From Glutamicibacter arilaitensis Re117 (GTDB lineage Bacteria; Actinomycetota; Actinomycetes; Actinomycetales; Micrococcaceae): DNA of 64,000 nucleotides. This document shows positions 35,750-45,141 of the stretch, one piece after another. Each line of letters begins with the position of its first letter. The stretch's first letter is position 1. Location of the stretch: the NCBI RefSeq assembly GCF_000197735.1, contig NC_014550.1, positions 3,472,001 through 3,536,000 on the forward strand, given 5' to 3'. The notes below the pieces were generated by a model. The model saw nothing but the letters and a program-made list of their open reading frames with translations. It did not search any database and was not told the origin of the DNA. A program made the position numbers and the translations under genes.

Positions 35750-36160
35750 ATGCGCACATCGCCTAACCGCTTGCTCGCAACGATTTTCGGGGCCGTGTAC
35801 CTCCTTGTCGGCCTGCTCGGGTTCCTTGTCACTGCCGGCGTGGACTTCTTCGCAACAGAGGGCGGGAAGCTGATCATTTTCGAGGTCAATCCACTTCACA
35901 ACGTCATCCACTTGGCCATCGGCGCTGCGCTGCTCATCGCTGGGCTCGGATCCGTGCGTGCTTCGAAGCTCGCCAACACCACAGTGGGCGCCGTCTACCT
36001 CCTGGTTGGCATCCTCGGCCTCTTCTTGGCCTCAACAGCGCTGAACATCATTGCCCTGAACGGTGCAGATAACGTCCTGCATCTAGCCAGCGCGATTGTC
36101 CTGCTGTCGGTAGGCCTGTCCCAGGACCGGACGCCAGCAGCCCATACTGCACGGTCATGA
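35750..36160 (+). CDS. DUF4383 family membrane protein
   Basis: 136 residues from ATG at 35750 (AGGAAGGA upstream). Four helices; the repeated F-G-A-V-Y-L-L-V-G-L-L-G-F and V-G-A-V-Y-L-L-V-G-I-L-G-L, plus N-P-L-H-N-V-I-H-L-A-I-G and A-D-N-V-L-H-L-A, define DUF4383. Function unknown, common in actinobacteria. Its stop overlaps the ATG of the next membrane protein gene (ATGA). Confidence 0.82.
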   Translation: MRTSPNRLLATIFGAVYLLVGLLGFLVTAGVDFFATEGGKLIIFEVNPLHNVIHLAIGAALLIAGLGSVRASKLANTTVGAVYLLVGILGLFLASTALNIIALNGADNVLHLASAIVLLSVGLSQDRTPAAHTARS

Positions 36161-36831
36161 TTTCCCACGAGGCCATGGAGCCTGCCACCGAACCTGCCAC
36201 GCAAGGGCGAGATGCAGTTGCGGGCTCCGTTGCCTTCGGCGGCCTCTATGCCGGGATCGCTGGTCTGGGAGTCGCGGCGCTGGCCGCGGCCTCCTCCGCC
36301 AGTCTGGCCTCGGCATTCGGGGTCGGGTCTGCCTCGGCACCGTGGTGGGCGTGGCTCGGCGCGATAGCATCCGCGGCCTGGGCCGGGGTGGCGCTGGTGT
36401 ACGCCGTCGCCAGTCTGCTGAAGGCAGCGGCCCCTGCCGTGAAGCTTGCGGTCCCCTGCCTGGCGCTCGTCTCCTCCGTGCATTTAGCCAGCATTGTTGC
36501 CGGCCTTTGGGGGTTCCCGGAGGGAGCGAAGAATCTGGATCTCACTATTGCTTCCTTGCTGCTGCTTGAGCTGTCGGTGCTGGCGGTCTTCGTGTGGCAG
36601 CGCAAGCGGCGGAAGAACTATCCGCACCGGGCAGTGCGGTCCAGCAGCCTAGTTGTCCTCGGGAGCATGTTTGCCGGTTCAGTTGCGGTTGCGGCGGTTG
36701 CCAGTTTGGGGTTGGCAGCTTCGTCCGCCGGAGAACTGGCGGTACCGCATTCCGAGCACGGCATTCACCATTCGGGAGACATCGACCCGGGAATCATTGG
36801 CAAGATGAAACAGGCAGAACACCACCACTAG
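36157..36831 (+). CDS. Histidine-tailed membrane protein
   Basis: 224 residues, about five helices very rich in alanine and glycine. It ends in a soluble tail with H-S-E-H-G-I-H-H-S-G-D and a terminal E-H-H-H, which might bind metal. No family recognised. Translationally coupled to the DUF4383 gene. Ends before the bidirectional terminator. Confidence 0.6.
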   Translation: MISHEAMEPATEPATQGRDAVAGSVAFGGLYAGIAGLGVAALAAASSASLASAFGVGSASAPWWAWLGAIASAAWAGVALVYAVASLLKAAAPAVKLAVPCLALVSSVHLASIVAGLWGFPEGAKNLDLTIASLLLLELSVLAVFVWQRKRRKNYPHRAVRSSSLVVLGSMFAGSVAVAAVASLGLAASSAGELAVPHSEHGIHHSGDIDPGIIGKMKQAEHHH

Positions 36832-36840
36832 CCGCAGCCC

Positions 36841-36872
36841 GGGGGCCAGTGCCAGGTATCCTACTGGCCCCC
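36841..36872. terminator. Bidirectional hairpin terminator
   Basis: GGGGGCCAGT (36841-36850) pairs perfectly with ACTGGCCCCC (36863-36872), between convergent genes. Confidence 0.7.
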
Positions 36873-36891
36873 CATAGCCGAGGATTGCTGG

Positions 36892-37953
36892 CTACGCCCG
36901 CGGATCAACGATGATCTTCACGTGTTCCTCGTTGTTGTTGATCAGCTGGTCAAAGCCTTCGGACACCAGTGCATCAAGTCCGATGCGCCCGGTGATGAAC
37001 GGCGCGAGATCCAACTTGCCGCTTTGCACCAATGCAATGGTGTCCGGATGGTCATTGGCGTAGCCAATGGTGCCGCGCAGGTCGATTTCCTTTAGCACCA
37101 GCTTGGGCATGTCCACTTCAGGCTTATGCCCCCAGATCGAGACGTTGACGATCACCCCGCCGGGAGCCACCGCGTCCAGGAGCATGTCCAGCACCGCCGG
37201 GACCGAGGAGCACTCGAATCCGGCATCCGCACCACGGCCGCCGGTCGCCTCGCGCACCTTGTCCGCCACGTCCCCGTCCCTCGGGTCGAAGACCTCGTCG
37301 GCAACCCCGGTTTCCCGTGCCTTAGCCTTGCGGGCCTCGGAGAGTTCCGAGATGTAGACCGTCAGCCCCTTGGCTTTGAGCACCGCTGCGGTCAGCAGGC
37401 CGATCGGGCCGGCCCCGCCCACGATGGCTACCTGCCCGGCCTGAGCACCGGAGCGGACGAAGGCGTGGTGGGCTACGGACAGCGGCTCGATCAGCGCGGC
37501 TTCATCCAGTGGGATCTTGCCGATGGGATGCACCCAGCGGCGTTCCACGACGATTTTCTCGGATAGCCCTCCGCCGCGGCCGCCCAGGCCGATGAAGTTC
37601 ATGTCCCGGGAGAGCTGGTACTGCTGGCCTTCGCCGGTGTCCACATCCTCGTGGATGATGTAGGGTTCCACCACGACGTTCTCGCCGACTTCGAGGCCAG
37701 TGACGCCCTCGCCCAGGGCGGTAATGGTTCCGGAGAATTCATGGCCCATGGTCACCGGCGCGCTCTCCCCGGAAATCGGGTGCGGATGCCCTGCCGGCGG
37801 GATGAAGATCGGGCCCTCCAAGTATTCGTGCAGATCGGTGCCGCAAATGCCGCACCAGGCCACGTCGATGGCCACTGTTCCCGGTTTCAGCTGCGGCTCA
37901 TCGATGTCCTCGATCCGGATGTCCTTCTGGTCGTAATACCGTGCTGCGCGCAT
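36892..37953 (-). CDS. 2,3-butanediol dehydrogenase-like zinc alcohol dehydrogenase
   Basis: 353 residues from ATG at 37953 (GAGGGGG upstream). MDR superfamily: catalytic zinc region W-C-G-I-C-G-T-D-L-H-E-Y and G-H-E-F-S-G, Rossmann G-G-A-G-P-I-G-L-L. The overall sequence follows (R,R)-butanediol dehydrogenases. Unusually, the four-cysteine structural zinc lobe expected after V-V-V-E-P is replaced by Y-I-I-H-E-D-V-D-T-G-E, with no cysteines. It is still likely an NAD-dependent diol or ketol enzyme. Confidence 0.8.
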   Translation of the reverse strand: MRAARYYDQKDIRIEDIDEPQLKPGTVAIDVAWCGICGTDLHEYLEGPIFIPPAGHPHPISGESAPVTMGHEFSGTITALGEGVTGLEVGENVVVEPYIIHEDVDTGEGQQYQLSRDMNFIGLGGRGGGLSEKIVVERRWVHPIGKIPLDEAALIEPLSVAHHAFVRSGAQAGQVAIVGGAGPIGLLTAAVLKAKGLTVYISELSEARKAKARETGVADEVFDPRDGDVADKVREATGGRGADAGFECSSVPAVLDMLLDAVAPGGVIVNVSIWGHKPEVDMPKLVLKEIDLRGTIGYANDHPDTIALVQSGKLDLAPFITGRIGLDALVSEGFDQLINNNEEHVKIIVDPRA

Positions 37954-38139
37954 GGTCCCCCTCGATTCTTCTGCCTGTTGTTGACCGGCCCGATGCCGGC
38001 CGGTGCTTCCAGCACCCAAGCTACTACGGCCGCCAGGGTTTGAGAACCGTTGCAAAAGGTTTCATTCCGGAAACCCAGCAAGCCATCCAGCCAAGGCCCA
38101 GCCATAGGCACACGACTTCTTGGCGGCGCACAATGGACT

Positions 38140-38673
38140 ATGGACATCATGTCGGCGGCGCAGCGTTCGGCGCTCATGTCGCTCATGTCGCGCATTTCCA
38201 GCAAGGACACCGGGCCGGAACTGGCCTTGCGCCGATTGCTGCATGCCGCCGGGTACCGCTACCGCGTGCACGGCATCCTGCCCGCGCGGCAAGTTGCCCA
38301 GCTGCGTTCTTCGCATCCCGAGATCCCATTGCGGGGCGGAAAGCTCCCCGGTTCCCCGGATCTGGTCTTCAGCGCCCGGCGCAAAGCCATCTTCGTCAAC
38401 GGCTGCTTCTGGCACGGCCATGACTGCCCGGTGGGCCAGCGCCGACCCGCGTCCAATACCGGCTATTGGAACCCCAAGCTGGATGCCAACATCGCCCGGG
38501 ACCAGCGGAACCTGGATCATCTGGCTGCTCTCGGCTGGGAATCGCTGACGCTGTAGGAATGCGAGCTGAAGTCCATGGATAACGTCTTGCGCAGAACTGC
38601 AAGCTTTCTCGGCCCGGCACGAATACTGCCGCGCGGCGCAACCCCGCAGCCGCCGGGCCATGGTGTTGGCTAA
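38140..38673 (+). pseudogene. vsr: Very short patch repair (Vsr) endonuclease with in-frame stop
   Basis: ATG at 38140. Vsr nicks DNA beside T-G mismatches made by deamination of methylcytosine. K-D-T-G-P-E, G-S-P-D-L-V-F, I-F-V-N-G-C-F-W-H-G-H-D-C and R-D-Q-R-N-L match the family. After L-G-W-E-S-L-T-L comes TAG (38554-38556), then E-C-E-L-K-S-M-D-N-V-L-R-R in the same frame. Family members have tryptophan exactly there (W-E-C-x-L), so TGG became TAG. Reading on, the frame closes at 38671-38673. As written, a 138-residue product lacks the last helix. Confidence 0.75.
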
Positions 38674-38735
38674 GATCGGAGAGTCCACCCGGCCCAGAGC
38701 ACCGCGGCCGCGCACTATAACTTTCCCAGAGGGCC

Positions 38736-40019
38736 ATGAAAACCAGCACGTCCCGCTTCGAAGTCCCGGTACTCCTGGGGACGCAGACGCTGTTCAATAT
38801 CGGCTTTTACGCTGTCGTTCCCTTCCTCGCGGTAGTCCTGGCAAACGATTTCCTGCTGGCATCAACGGCAGTGGGTCTGATTCTGGGCATCAGAACCTTT
38901 GCCCAGCAGGGGCTGTTCTTGGCCGGAGGAACTCTTGCGGACCTCTTCGGTGCCCGCACCATGATCCTGATCGGCTGCGCGGTCAGAGCCGCGGGCTTCC
39001 TGACCCTGGCAGCCTCCTTATGGGCCAGCACTCCCATGCTGTGGCTGTTCGTCCTTGGCACCCTGCTAACCGGATTCGGCGGAGCACTGTTTTCACCCGG
39101 GCTGAGCATTCTGGTGGCCGCCGCGCAAACTGCCCGGGATCAACGCCAACGTCAAGAAGTTCGCAAGACCTCGCTTTTTGCTTGGCTGAGTATCACGGGA
39201 GAAATCGGCGCCGTCACCGGGCCACTGGTGGGTTCCGCCCTGTGGGGCTGGGGCTTTTCCACCGTGGCAGGATTCGGAGCGGCATTCTTTGTGGCCATTG
39301 GCATTTTCTTGGCCATCACGTTGCGCGGCGAAGGCCACGCAAGCTCCACGGGGCCGTCCGATAAAGCGAAATCAATAGTTTCCAAGCCGCGTGGCAGCCT
39401 GCGTCACTGCATGAAAGATCGCGCGTTCCTTGCCTTCTGCGGATTGCACGCCTCGGACCTTCTCGCCTACAACCAGCTGTATTTGGCTATCCCCTTGGAG
39501 CTGGATCGCCAGGGGTTGGATACGCAGTGGCTGGGCTTCATTTTTGCATGGATATCCATCTTGACCCTGGGCCTGCAGCTTCCCGTTGCCTGGGTGGGCG
39601 CAAGAATCGGTGCTGCGTCAACGTTGCGCGCCGGCTACTTGCTGAGTGCCGCGGGATTCTGCGTGCTCGCGTTTGTCCCCGCTTCAGTTTTCGGGGACGG
39701 CACCAGCCCGGCACGCATTCTTTGCGCGGTAACCCTGCTGACTTTGGGCCACATGAGCGTCCATCCCACCGCGCTGGGACTGGTCCCCAAATTTGCTGGC
39801 CGAAATGCCTCCGGTTCTTATTTTGGCTTGCTCTCCAGCTGTGGCGGCCTGGCAGTGCTTATGGGCAACGTGCTCTTCGGCTGGCTGCTGGCGCAAGCCG
39901 AGGCTTCGACCATTGTGCCGTTCCTCCCATGGATGGTGCTGATTGTTCCGCTGGCACTTGCATCATGGCTTGGCTCGCGGGTGGTTCAACGGCGCGCACT
40001 GGATCAATACCGAGCATGA
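38736..40019 (+). CDS. MFS exporter
   Basis: 427 residues, twelve predicted helices. G-G-T-L-A-D-L-F-G-A-R between helices 2 and 3 and V-T-G-P-L-V-G-S-A-L in helix 5 fit drug or metabolite exporters (MdtH/EntS-like). It lies upstream of an Opp-type importer with a candidate iron box between, an order like the exporter-importer pairs of metallophore systems. Export of a metallophore is a hypothesis only. Confidence 0.78.
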   Translation: MKTSTSRFEVPVLLGTQTLFNIGFYAVVPFLAVVLANDFLLASTAVGLILGIRTFAQQGLFLAGGTLADLFGARTMILIGCAVRAAGFLTLAASLWASTPMLWLFVLGTLLTGFGGALFSPGLSILVAAAQTARDQRQRQEVRKTSLFAWLSITGEIGAVTGPLVGSALWGWGFSTVAGFGAAFFVAIGIFLAITLRGEGHASSTGPSDKAKSIVSKPRGSLRHCMKDRAFLAFCGLHASDLLAYNQLYLAIPLELDRQGLDTQWLGFIFAWISILTLGLQLPVAWVGARIGAASTLRAGYLLSAAGFCVLAFVPASVFGDGTSPARILCAVTLLTLGHMSVHPTALGLVPKFAGRNASGSYFGLLSSCGGLAVLMGNVLFGWLLAQAEASTIVPFLPWMVLIVPLALASWLGSRVVQRRALDQYRA

Positions 40020-40167
40020 ACTACGACACATAACGTGAAATTCCGGTGGAACTTCCACGGCTTACAAGAACTTTTCACTACTCAGCCGGTGTTCCCCTGA
40101 TGCCGCAAATTCCTTTGGTGCACGGGATGCTTTCGGCAAGCTCACGACCTCAGGAAAACAGAGGTAA

Positions 40168-40201
40168 TTAGGGTACGCTTACCAAGGCCCTAATGCATTA
40201 G
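40168..40201 (+). promoter_or_regulatory. Candidate DtxR/IdeR iron box and adjacent palindrome
   Basis: TTAGGGTACGCTTACCAAG (40168-40186) matches the DtxR/IdeR consensus (TTAGGTTAGSCTAACCTAA) at 14 of 19 positions by hand count. CTAATGCATTAG (40190-40201), a perfect palindrome, follows. Both precede the substrate-binding protein gene, suggesting iron-dependent repression. Confidence 0.45.
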
Positions 40202-40235
40202 ATGCCAATTCATCACGTATTGCCGAAGGATTTCC

Positions 40236-41777
40236 ATGAACCTTGGACGACTAAGCGCAGCCGCAGGATTTGCGGCCCTTGCCCTCGTACTGACATCTTG
40301 CAGCTCCACCGCTACTCCCTCCCCGGACGCAGCGGCAGACTCGGAGGCCCGCGTAGTCGTAGCGAACTTCCGTGCCCCAGTGTCCAACTGGGCCTTGGAA
40401 AGCGATGATGCCTATGTGCTCTCTATCGCCGGTTGCCTGGAAACCCTGTCAAAGTATGACCAGACCGAGAAGAAGGTTGAGCCGATGCTCGCCACTTCTT
40501 GGAAGCAAACCTCGGATACCGTGTGGGACTTCGAGCTGCGCAAGAACGTGAAGTTCCAGGATGGCACCGCATTTGATGCCAAAGCTGTGGCCGCGTCGCT
40601 GAATCATGTCCTTGAAGCCACTGCACCAGCACGTGCAGTGAACCCCAAGACCATCAAGAAGGTCGAGGCCGTTGATGCTGATACCGTTCGCGTCACCACC
40701 CCGTCCGCTGATCCGCTGCTCCCTTACCGGATGGCGAGCGTGAACGCTGGCGTGCTCTCCCCTGCCGCATACACCGATAAGGGCATTGACCCGATGAACC
40801 ACTGCACCGGGCCCTTTGCCCCGGTCTCGGAAAAAGCCGGGCAGTCCCTGACCTTGGACCGCAATGAGAACTACTGGGACGGAGAGGTGAAGCTGGCTGG
40901 CGGCGAAATCCGCTACATCACCGAAGGCGCCACCCGAGCCACCCAGGTGCAGACCGGCGAGGCTGACATTTCCATGTCCATCCCGGCCACCAGCCTGGCT
41001 ACCTTGGAAGCCGATGACAAGATCAGCGTGCTCAAGGCCGACTCGCCTCGCACCTCGACCCTGTACCTGAACAACTCGCGCGCTCCATTCGAGAACCTGG
41101 ACCTGCGCAAGGCCGCCACCATGGCCTTGGACCTGCCGGCCATGGCCGCCAGCGTCTACGAAGGCGCTGCGCAGCCTGCCACCGGCCCCTTTGCCCCGAG
41201 CGAGCCTTGGGCCAACCCGGACCTGGCCGTACCGCAGGTGAATATCGAAGAAGCCAAGAAGCTGGTGGAAGCCTCCGGATACCAGCAGGACAAGCCGCTG
41301 GAAATCATTGCGATCACCGAACGCGCGGAGTTCGCCGGGGTGGGCTCCATCATCCAGGAGCAGTTCAAGCAGATCGGCTTGCAGGCCAACGTGGTGACCA
41401 AATCCTATGGCGCAGCCGAGCCCGATGTGCTGGCCGGCAAGTACGACATGATCCTCAGCCAGCGTAACCGGATGATCGACATCGCTGACCCGATCGGCTT
41501 CCTCCAGTCCGACTACAGCTGCGAGGGCGGCTACAATCTGAGCCACTACTGCAACAAGGACTACGACTTGCTGGTCGGCCAGGCACTGGTGGAGAAGGAT
41601 GAAAGCAAGCGCCACGACCTGTACCGCAAGGCAGGCGATATCCTCGCCGATGACGCGGCGAACGTCTGGCTGGTCAACGAGCAGGCAATTGACGCCGTGG
41701 GAGCCAAGGTCCAGGGCTACGTCCAGGACCCGCTGACCCGATACGTGCTGACCAAGGATCTGGCGAAGACCAGCTAG
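40236..41777 (+). CDS. Opp/Nik-type ABC transporter substrate-binding lipoprotein
   Basis: 513 residues. Signal peptide with lipobox L-T-S-C (cysteine about residue 22), then a family 5 solute-binding protein with W-D-F-E-L-R-K-N-V-K-F-Q-D-G-T-A-F and Y-L-N-N-S-R-A-P-F. The family binds peptides, nickel, opines or metal-metallophore complexes. It is the first gene of the five-domain importer ending at 45107, behind a candidate iron box, so a metal chelate is the favoured but unproved ligand. Confidence 0.85.
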   Translation: MNLGRLSAAAGFAALALVLTSCSSTATPSPDAAADSEARVVVANFRAPVSNWALESDDAYVLSIAGCLETLSKYDQTEKKVEPMLATSWKQTSDTVWDFELRKNVKFQDGTAFDAKAVAASLNHVLEATAPARAVNPKTIKKVEAVDADTVRVTTPSADPLLPYRMASVNAGVLSPAAYTDKGIDPMNHCTGPFAPVSEKAGQSLTLDRNENYWDGEVKLAGGEIRYITEGATRATQVQTGEADISMSIPATSLATLEADDKISVLKADSPRTSTLYLNNSRAPFENLDLRKAATMALDLPAMAASVYEGAAQPATGPFAPSEPWANPDLAVPQVNIEEAKKLVEASGYQQDKPLEIIAITERAEFAGVGSIIQEQFKQIGLQANVVTKSYGAAEPDVLAGKYDMILSQRNRMIDIADPIGFLQSDYSCEGGYNLSHYCNKDYDLLVGQALVEKDESKRHDLYRKAGDILADDAANVWLVNEQAIDAVGAKVQGYVQDPLTRYVLTKDLAKTS

Positions 41778-41778
41778 C

Positions 41779-42732
41779 GTGCTTCCTCTAACCACCATGC
41801 TGCGCCGAGTCCTTGGACTCGGCGCAGCAGTTCTGCTTTCATCCTTCGCGGTATTCCTGGTCCCCTTTGTTTCTCCCGGGGACCCCGTGCGGTCCTTGCT
41901 GCGCGCACGCATGGATATCGGGGCTGCCGACGAGGCCACGGTGCAGGCCTACGCGCAGCAATTCGGCCTGCACGACCCGATGCTGGTGCAGTTCGGAAGG
42001 TGGCTGGGCCGGTTCGCCACCGGAGACATGGGCATCTCGCATATCAGCGGCACCCCGGTAGCCGACCAGGTGCTGCCAGCAATTGGCGTCACCCTGTCCT
42101 TGGCCGGCAGCGCCCTGGTGGTGGCCATCGCTGTGTCCATTGTCCTGGGAGTACTTTCGGCCACCCGTGCCGGGAGGTGGCCCGATAGGCTGATCACCTC
42201 GATAACCCATGCGCTGATCGCGATCCCCGAATACGCGCTGGCTCCGTTGCTGGTCCTGCTCTTCGCGGTGCGCTGGTCATTGCTTCCCTCGGCCGGTTTC
42301 GATTCCCCGGCCTCGTTGGTGCTCCCGGTCTTCATTCTGGCCTTGCGCCCCATCAGCTTTTTCACCGTAGCGGTGCGCTCGGGGGTGTGCCAGGCTTTGG
42401 ACTCCGAGCATGTGCTGGCGGCCCGTGCCCGCGGGCTGAGCAGCACCCAAGCTTTGGTTCGCCATGTGGTTCCCCATGGATTGCTGCCGTTGTGGACCAT
42501 GGTGGGTGTCTGGTTTGCCGGGTTGCTGGGCGGGTCGGTCATCGTGGAAGTCATCTTTGCCATTCCCGGCATGGGACGGTTGATCTTCGACTCCATCGTT
42601 GATGCTGATATCCCGGTAGCCCAGGGAGGCGTGGTGGTGGTAGTGACCTGTGCCGTGGTGGTGACCGGAATCGTTGACCTGGTGCACAAGATCAGTGATC
42701 CCAATGTGAGGATTGGTGTACGACATGGCTAG
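41779..42732 (+). CDS. Opp/Dpp-type ABC permease (DppB-like)
   Basis: 317 residues from GTG one base after the lipoprotein stop (ATG at 41797 is an alternative). About six helices, with the long extracytoplasmic segment after helix 1 containing Q-F-G-L-H-D-P-M-L-V-Q-F and the coupling motif A-R-A-R-G-L-S-S-T-Q-A-L-V-R-H. One of two permeases forming the channel. Confidence 0.87.
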   Translation: MLPLTTMLRRVLGLGAAVLLSSFAVFLVPFVSPGDPVRSLLRARMDIGAADEATVQAYAQQFGLHDPMLVQFGRWLGRFATGDMGISHISGTPVADQVLPAIGVTLSLAGSALVVAIAVSIVLGVLSATRAGRWPDRLITSITHALIAIPEYALAPLLVLLFAVRWSLLPSAGFDSPASLVLPVFILALRPISFFTVAVRSGVCQALDSEHVLAARARGLSSTQALVRHVVPHGLLPLWTMVGVWFAGLLGGSVIVEVIFAIPGMGRLIFDSIVDADIPVAQGGVVVVVTCAVVVTGIVDLVHKISDPNVRIGVRHG

Positions 42733-43576
42733 GAATCATTCCAAGGAAATCCTGCTTGCCCCTCCCGCATGCATTTTGCTGACGGTGGTCATCCTGACCA
42801 TCGCCGCCCCGTGGATTTCCCCCTATGACCCTGATGCCCAGAGCTTGGCGGACCGGTTGCAGGGGCCCAACCTGTCCCACCTGCTGGGCACAGATGCCCT
42901 GGGCCGCGACACCTTGAGCCGGGTGCTGCACGGTGGCCGGTTCTCGCTGTCGGTAGCGCTGATCACCACGCTGTTCTCGCTGCTGGTTGGCACCGCACTG
43001 GGCCTGCTCAGCGCGCTGCGCGGCGGGTGGCTGGATGAGCTCTTCCTGCGCGTGAACGACTTGCTGCTTGCGCTGCCCGAAATCGTGATAGCGCTGCTGA
43101 TCATCGCGGTCATGGGTCCCGGATTCTTCACCATGGTGCTTTCCGTGGGCGTTGTGGCGTGGACCCCCACCGCACGGTTGGTGCGTTCCATGGCGGCCCA
43201 GGCATTGAGCACCCACCATGTCGAAGCCTCCAAGCATGTGGGCGCTTCGCGCTGGTTCATCCTGCGCCACCACGTCCTGCCCTTCGTGGCTGGACCGGTG
43301 CTGGCACAGGCCGCATTGCGCTTCGGGCTGCTGCTCGTATTGCTCGGCTCATTGTCCTACTTGGGCATCGGTGTCCAGCCGCCGCAGTCGGACTGGGGCT
43401 CGATGCTGGCCGAGGCCCAGCCTCATGCAATCCGTTCCCCTTGGGGCTTGATTGCGCCGGGCGCCGCCATCTTCCTGATCAGTTTCTGCGTCACCCTGCT
43501 GGGCAATCGAATCACCCAGGTGCTGGGCGGGCAGGACGTGCTTGCTACCGAGGCCAAGGCGGAAGCCCATGACTAA
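42725..43576 (+). CDS. Opp/Dpp-type ABC permease (DppC-like)
   Basis: 283 residues from ATG at 42725, overlapping the previous stop by eight bases; TTG or GTG at 42713-42716 are alternatives. Typical DppC start (L-L-G-T-D-A-L-G-R-D-T-L-S-R-V-L-H-G-G-R) and coupling motif E-A-S-K-H-V-G-A-S-R-W-F-I-L-R-H. Second permease of the importer. Confidence 0.87.
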   Translation: MARNHSKEILLAPPACILLTVVILTIAAPWISPYDPDAQSLADRLQGPNLSHLLGTDALGRDTLSRVLHGGRFSLSVALITTLFSLLVGTALGLLSALRGGWLDELFLRVNDLLLALPEIVIALLIIAVMGPGFFTMVLSVGVVAWTPTARLVRSMAAQALSTHHVEASKHVGASRWFILRHHVLPFVAGPVLAQAALRFGLLLVLLGSLSYLGIGVQPPQSDWGSMLAEAQPHAIRSPWGLIAPGAAIFLISFCVTLLGNRITQVLGGQDVLATEAKAEAHD

Positions 43577-45107
43577 AGAACTTGAATTCATTGATCTTTC
43601 GGTCAGCTCCGGCGATCAGCGATTGCTCTCCGAAGCGCGCGGTGCCCTGCGAGCCGGCGAATTGGTGGCGGTTGTCGGGCGTTCCGGTTCCGGCAAGACG
43701 CTGCTCACCAAGGCCATTATCGGCCTGCTGCCCCAGCAGCTGCGTGCTGAGGGGCAGATCCTGCTTGATGGCCAGCGCCTTGACCAGCAGGGCGAGAAGG
43801 CCATGGACCAGATCCGCGGACGGCGCATCAGCATGTTGTTCCAGCAGCCCAAGCGCGTGATGAACCCGCGGCTGACCATCCGCGCGCATCTGCTCGAAGC
43901 CCTTGGAGCCCACGGCTGGGGCAAAGCCCGCCAGCACGAGGAGCAGGTGCTGTCCCTGCTCGAAGAAGTAGGCCTGGCCCCCGCCAAGCAGATTGCCGGC
44001 AAGCGCCCGGACCAGCTCTCCGGCGGCATGGCCCAACGCGCCATGCTGGCCATCGCCCTGGCCGCTGACCCGGAGTTCATCCTGGCAGATGAACCGACTT
44101 CATCGCTGGATTCAATCCTCAAGTCCGAGGTGCTGCAATTGCTGCGCCGCAAGCAGCAGGAACGTGGCGTGGGCGTCCTGTTCATCACCCACGACATTGC
44201 CAGCATCCAGCACATTGCCGACCGCATCGTGGTAGTCAGCGACGGGCAGATTGTGGACCAGTGCCCCACCGCGCAGATCTTTTCCAAGGACCGCCACGCC
44301 AAGACACGCGAGCTGGTCGAGGCCAGCTTGCCTCCCCTGCGCACGCCACGAGCGAAGGATTCGCAATGCTTGCTGGAAGCGGTAGACGCGGGCAAGAACT
44401 ACACGCGCCGCGCAAAGGGCCCTGCAGCATTGAAGCCCACGAGCTTGCGCCTGCACGGTGGCCAGGTCCTGGGAGTGGTAGGCCGTTCCGGCTCGGGCAA
44501 GAGCACCTTCGCCAGGCTGCTGGCCGGGTTGGAACAGCCAACGACCGGACGGATCATTCAAACGCACCATAATGGCGAAGCAACGCGGGTGCAGGTCATT
44601 GCCCAGGAACCGTACTCTTCCTTCGATCCCCGGCTTTCCATCCGCACTTCGATGAGCGCGGCAGTGCACCGGCTGCCGGCAATCCAGGCCGGGGAGCGCA
44701 TGGCGCAAGCCATGGCCCAGGTGGGGCTGCCCGGGGAATTACTGGATCGCAGGCCGGGCCAGTGCTCAGGCGGCCAGCTCCAGCGGCTGGCTATCGCACG
44801 AGCGCTGCTGACCGACCCTCAGATTTTGATCTGCGATGAATCCACCTCGGCACTGGATTCGGTAGCCCAGCGCCACATCCTTGATCTGCTACTTAAGTTG
44901 CGCGACTCCATGGGGTTGAGCCTCGTGGTCATTTCCCACGACATGGACGTGATCCGCTATGCCAGCGATGACGTGGCCGTGTTCTACGAGGGCGAGCTGG
45001 TGGAGCATCGTCCGCTCTACGAGTTCCTGGGCAATGCGGAACACCAGCACAGCAAGGATCTCGTGGCTGCGCTGGATATCACTGCGGCGGTTCCTTCCGC
45101 CAGCTGA
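43569..45107 (+). CDS. Fused Opp/Dpp-type ABC ATPase (DppD-DppF)
   Basis: 512 residues from ATG at 43569, overlapping the permease stop. Two ATPase domains in one chain. Domain 1: Walker A G-R-S-G-S-G-K-T-L-L, signature L-S-G-G-M-A-Q, Walker B F-I-L-A-D-E-P-T-S-S-L-D. Domain 2: Walker A G-R-S-G-S-G-K-S-T-F, signature C-S-G-G-Q-L-Q, Walker B I-L-I-C-D-E-S-T-S-A-L-D. Both look active. It completes the importer (lipoprotein, two permeases, fused ATPase). Confidence 0.88.
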   Translation: MTKELEFIDLSVSSGDQRLLSEARGALRAGELVAVVGRSGSGKTLLTKAIIGLLPQQLRAEGQILLDGQRLDQQGEKAMDQIRGRRISMLFQQPKRVMNPRLTIRAHLLEALGAHGWGKARQHEEQVLSLLEEVGLAPAKQIAGKRPDQLSGGMAQRAMLAIALAADPEFILADEPTSSLDSILKSEVLQLLRRKQQERGVGVLFITHDIASIQHIADRIVVVSDGQIVDQCPTAQIFSKDRHAKTRELVEASLPPLRTPRAKDSQCLLEAVDAGKNYTRRAKGPAALKPTSLRLHGGQVLGVVGRSGSGKSTFARLLAGLEQPTTGRIIQTHHNGEATRVQVIAQEPYSSFDPRLSIRTSMSAAVHRLPAIQAGERMAQAMAQVGLPGELLDRRPGQCSGGQLQRLAIARALLTDPQILICDESTSALDSVAQRHILDLLLKLRDSMGLSLVVISHDMDVIRYASDDVAVFYEGELVEHRPLYEFLGNAEHQHSKDLVAALDITAAVPSAS

Positions 45108-45141
45108 TTTCCGCCGTCTGACAAAGGACGGATCTCCTTTG

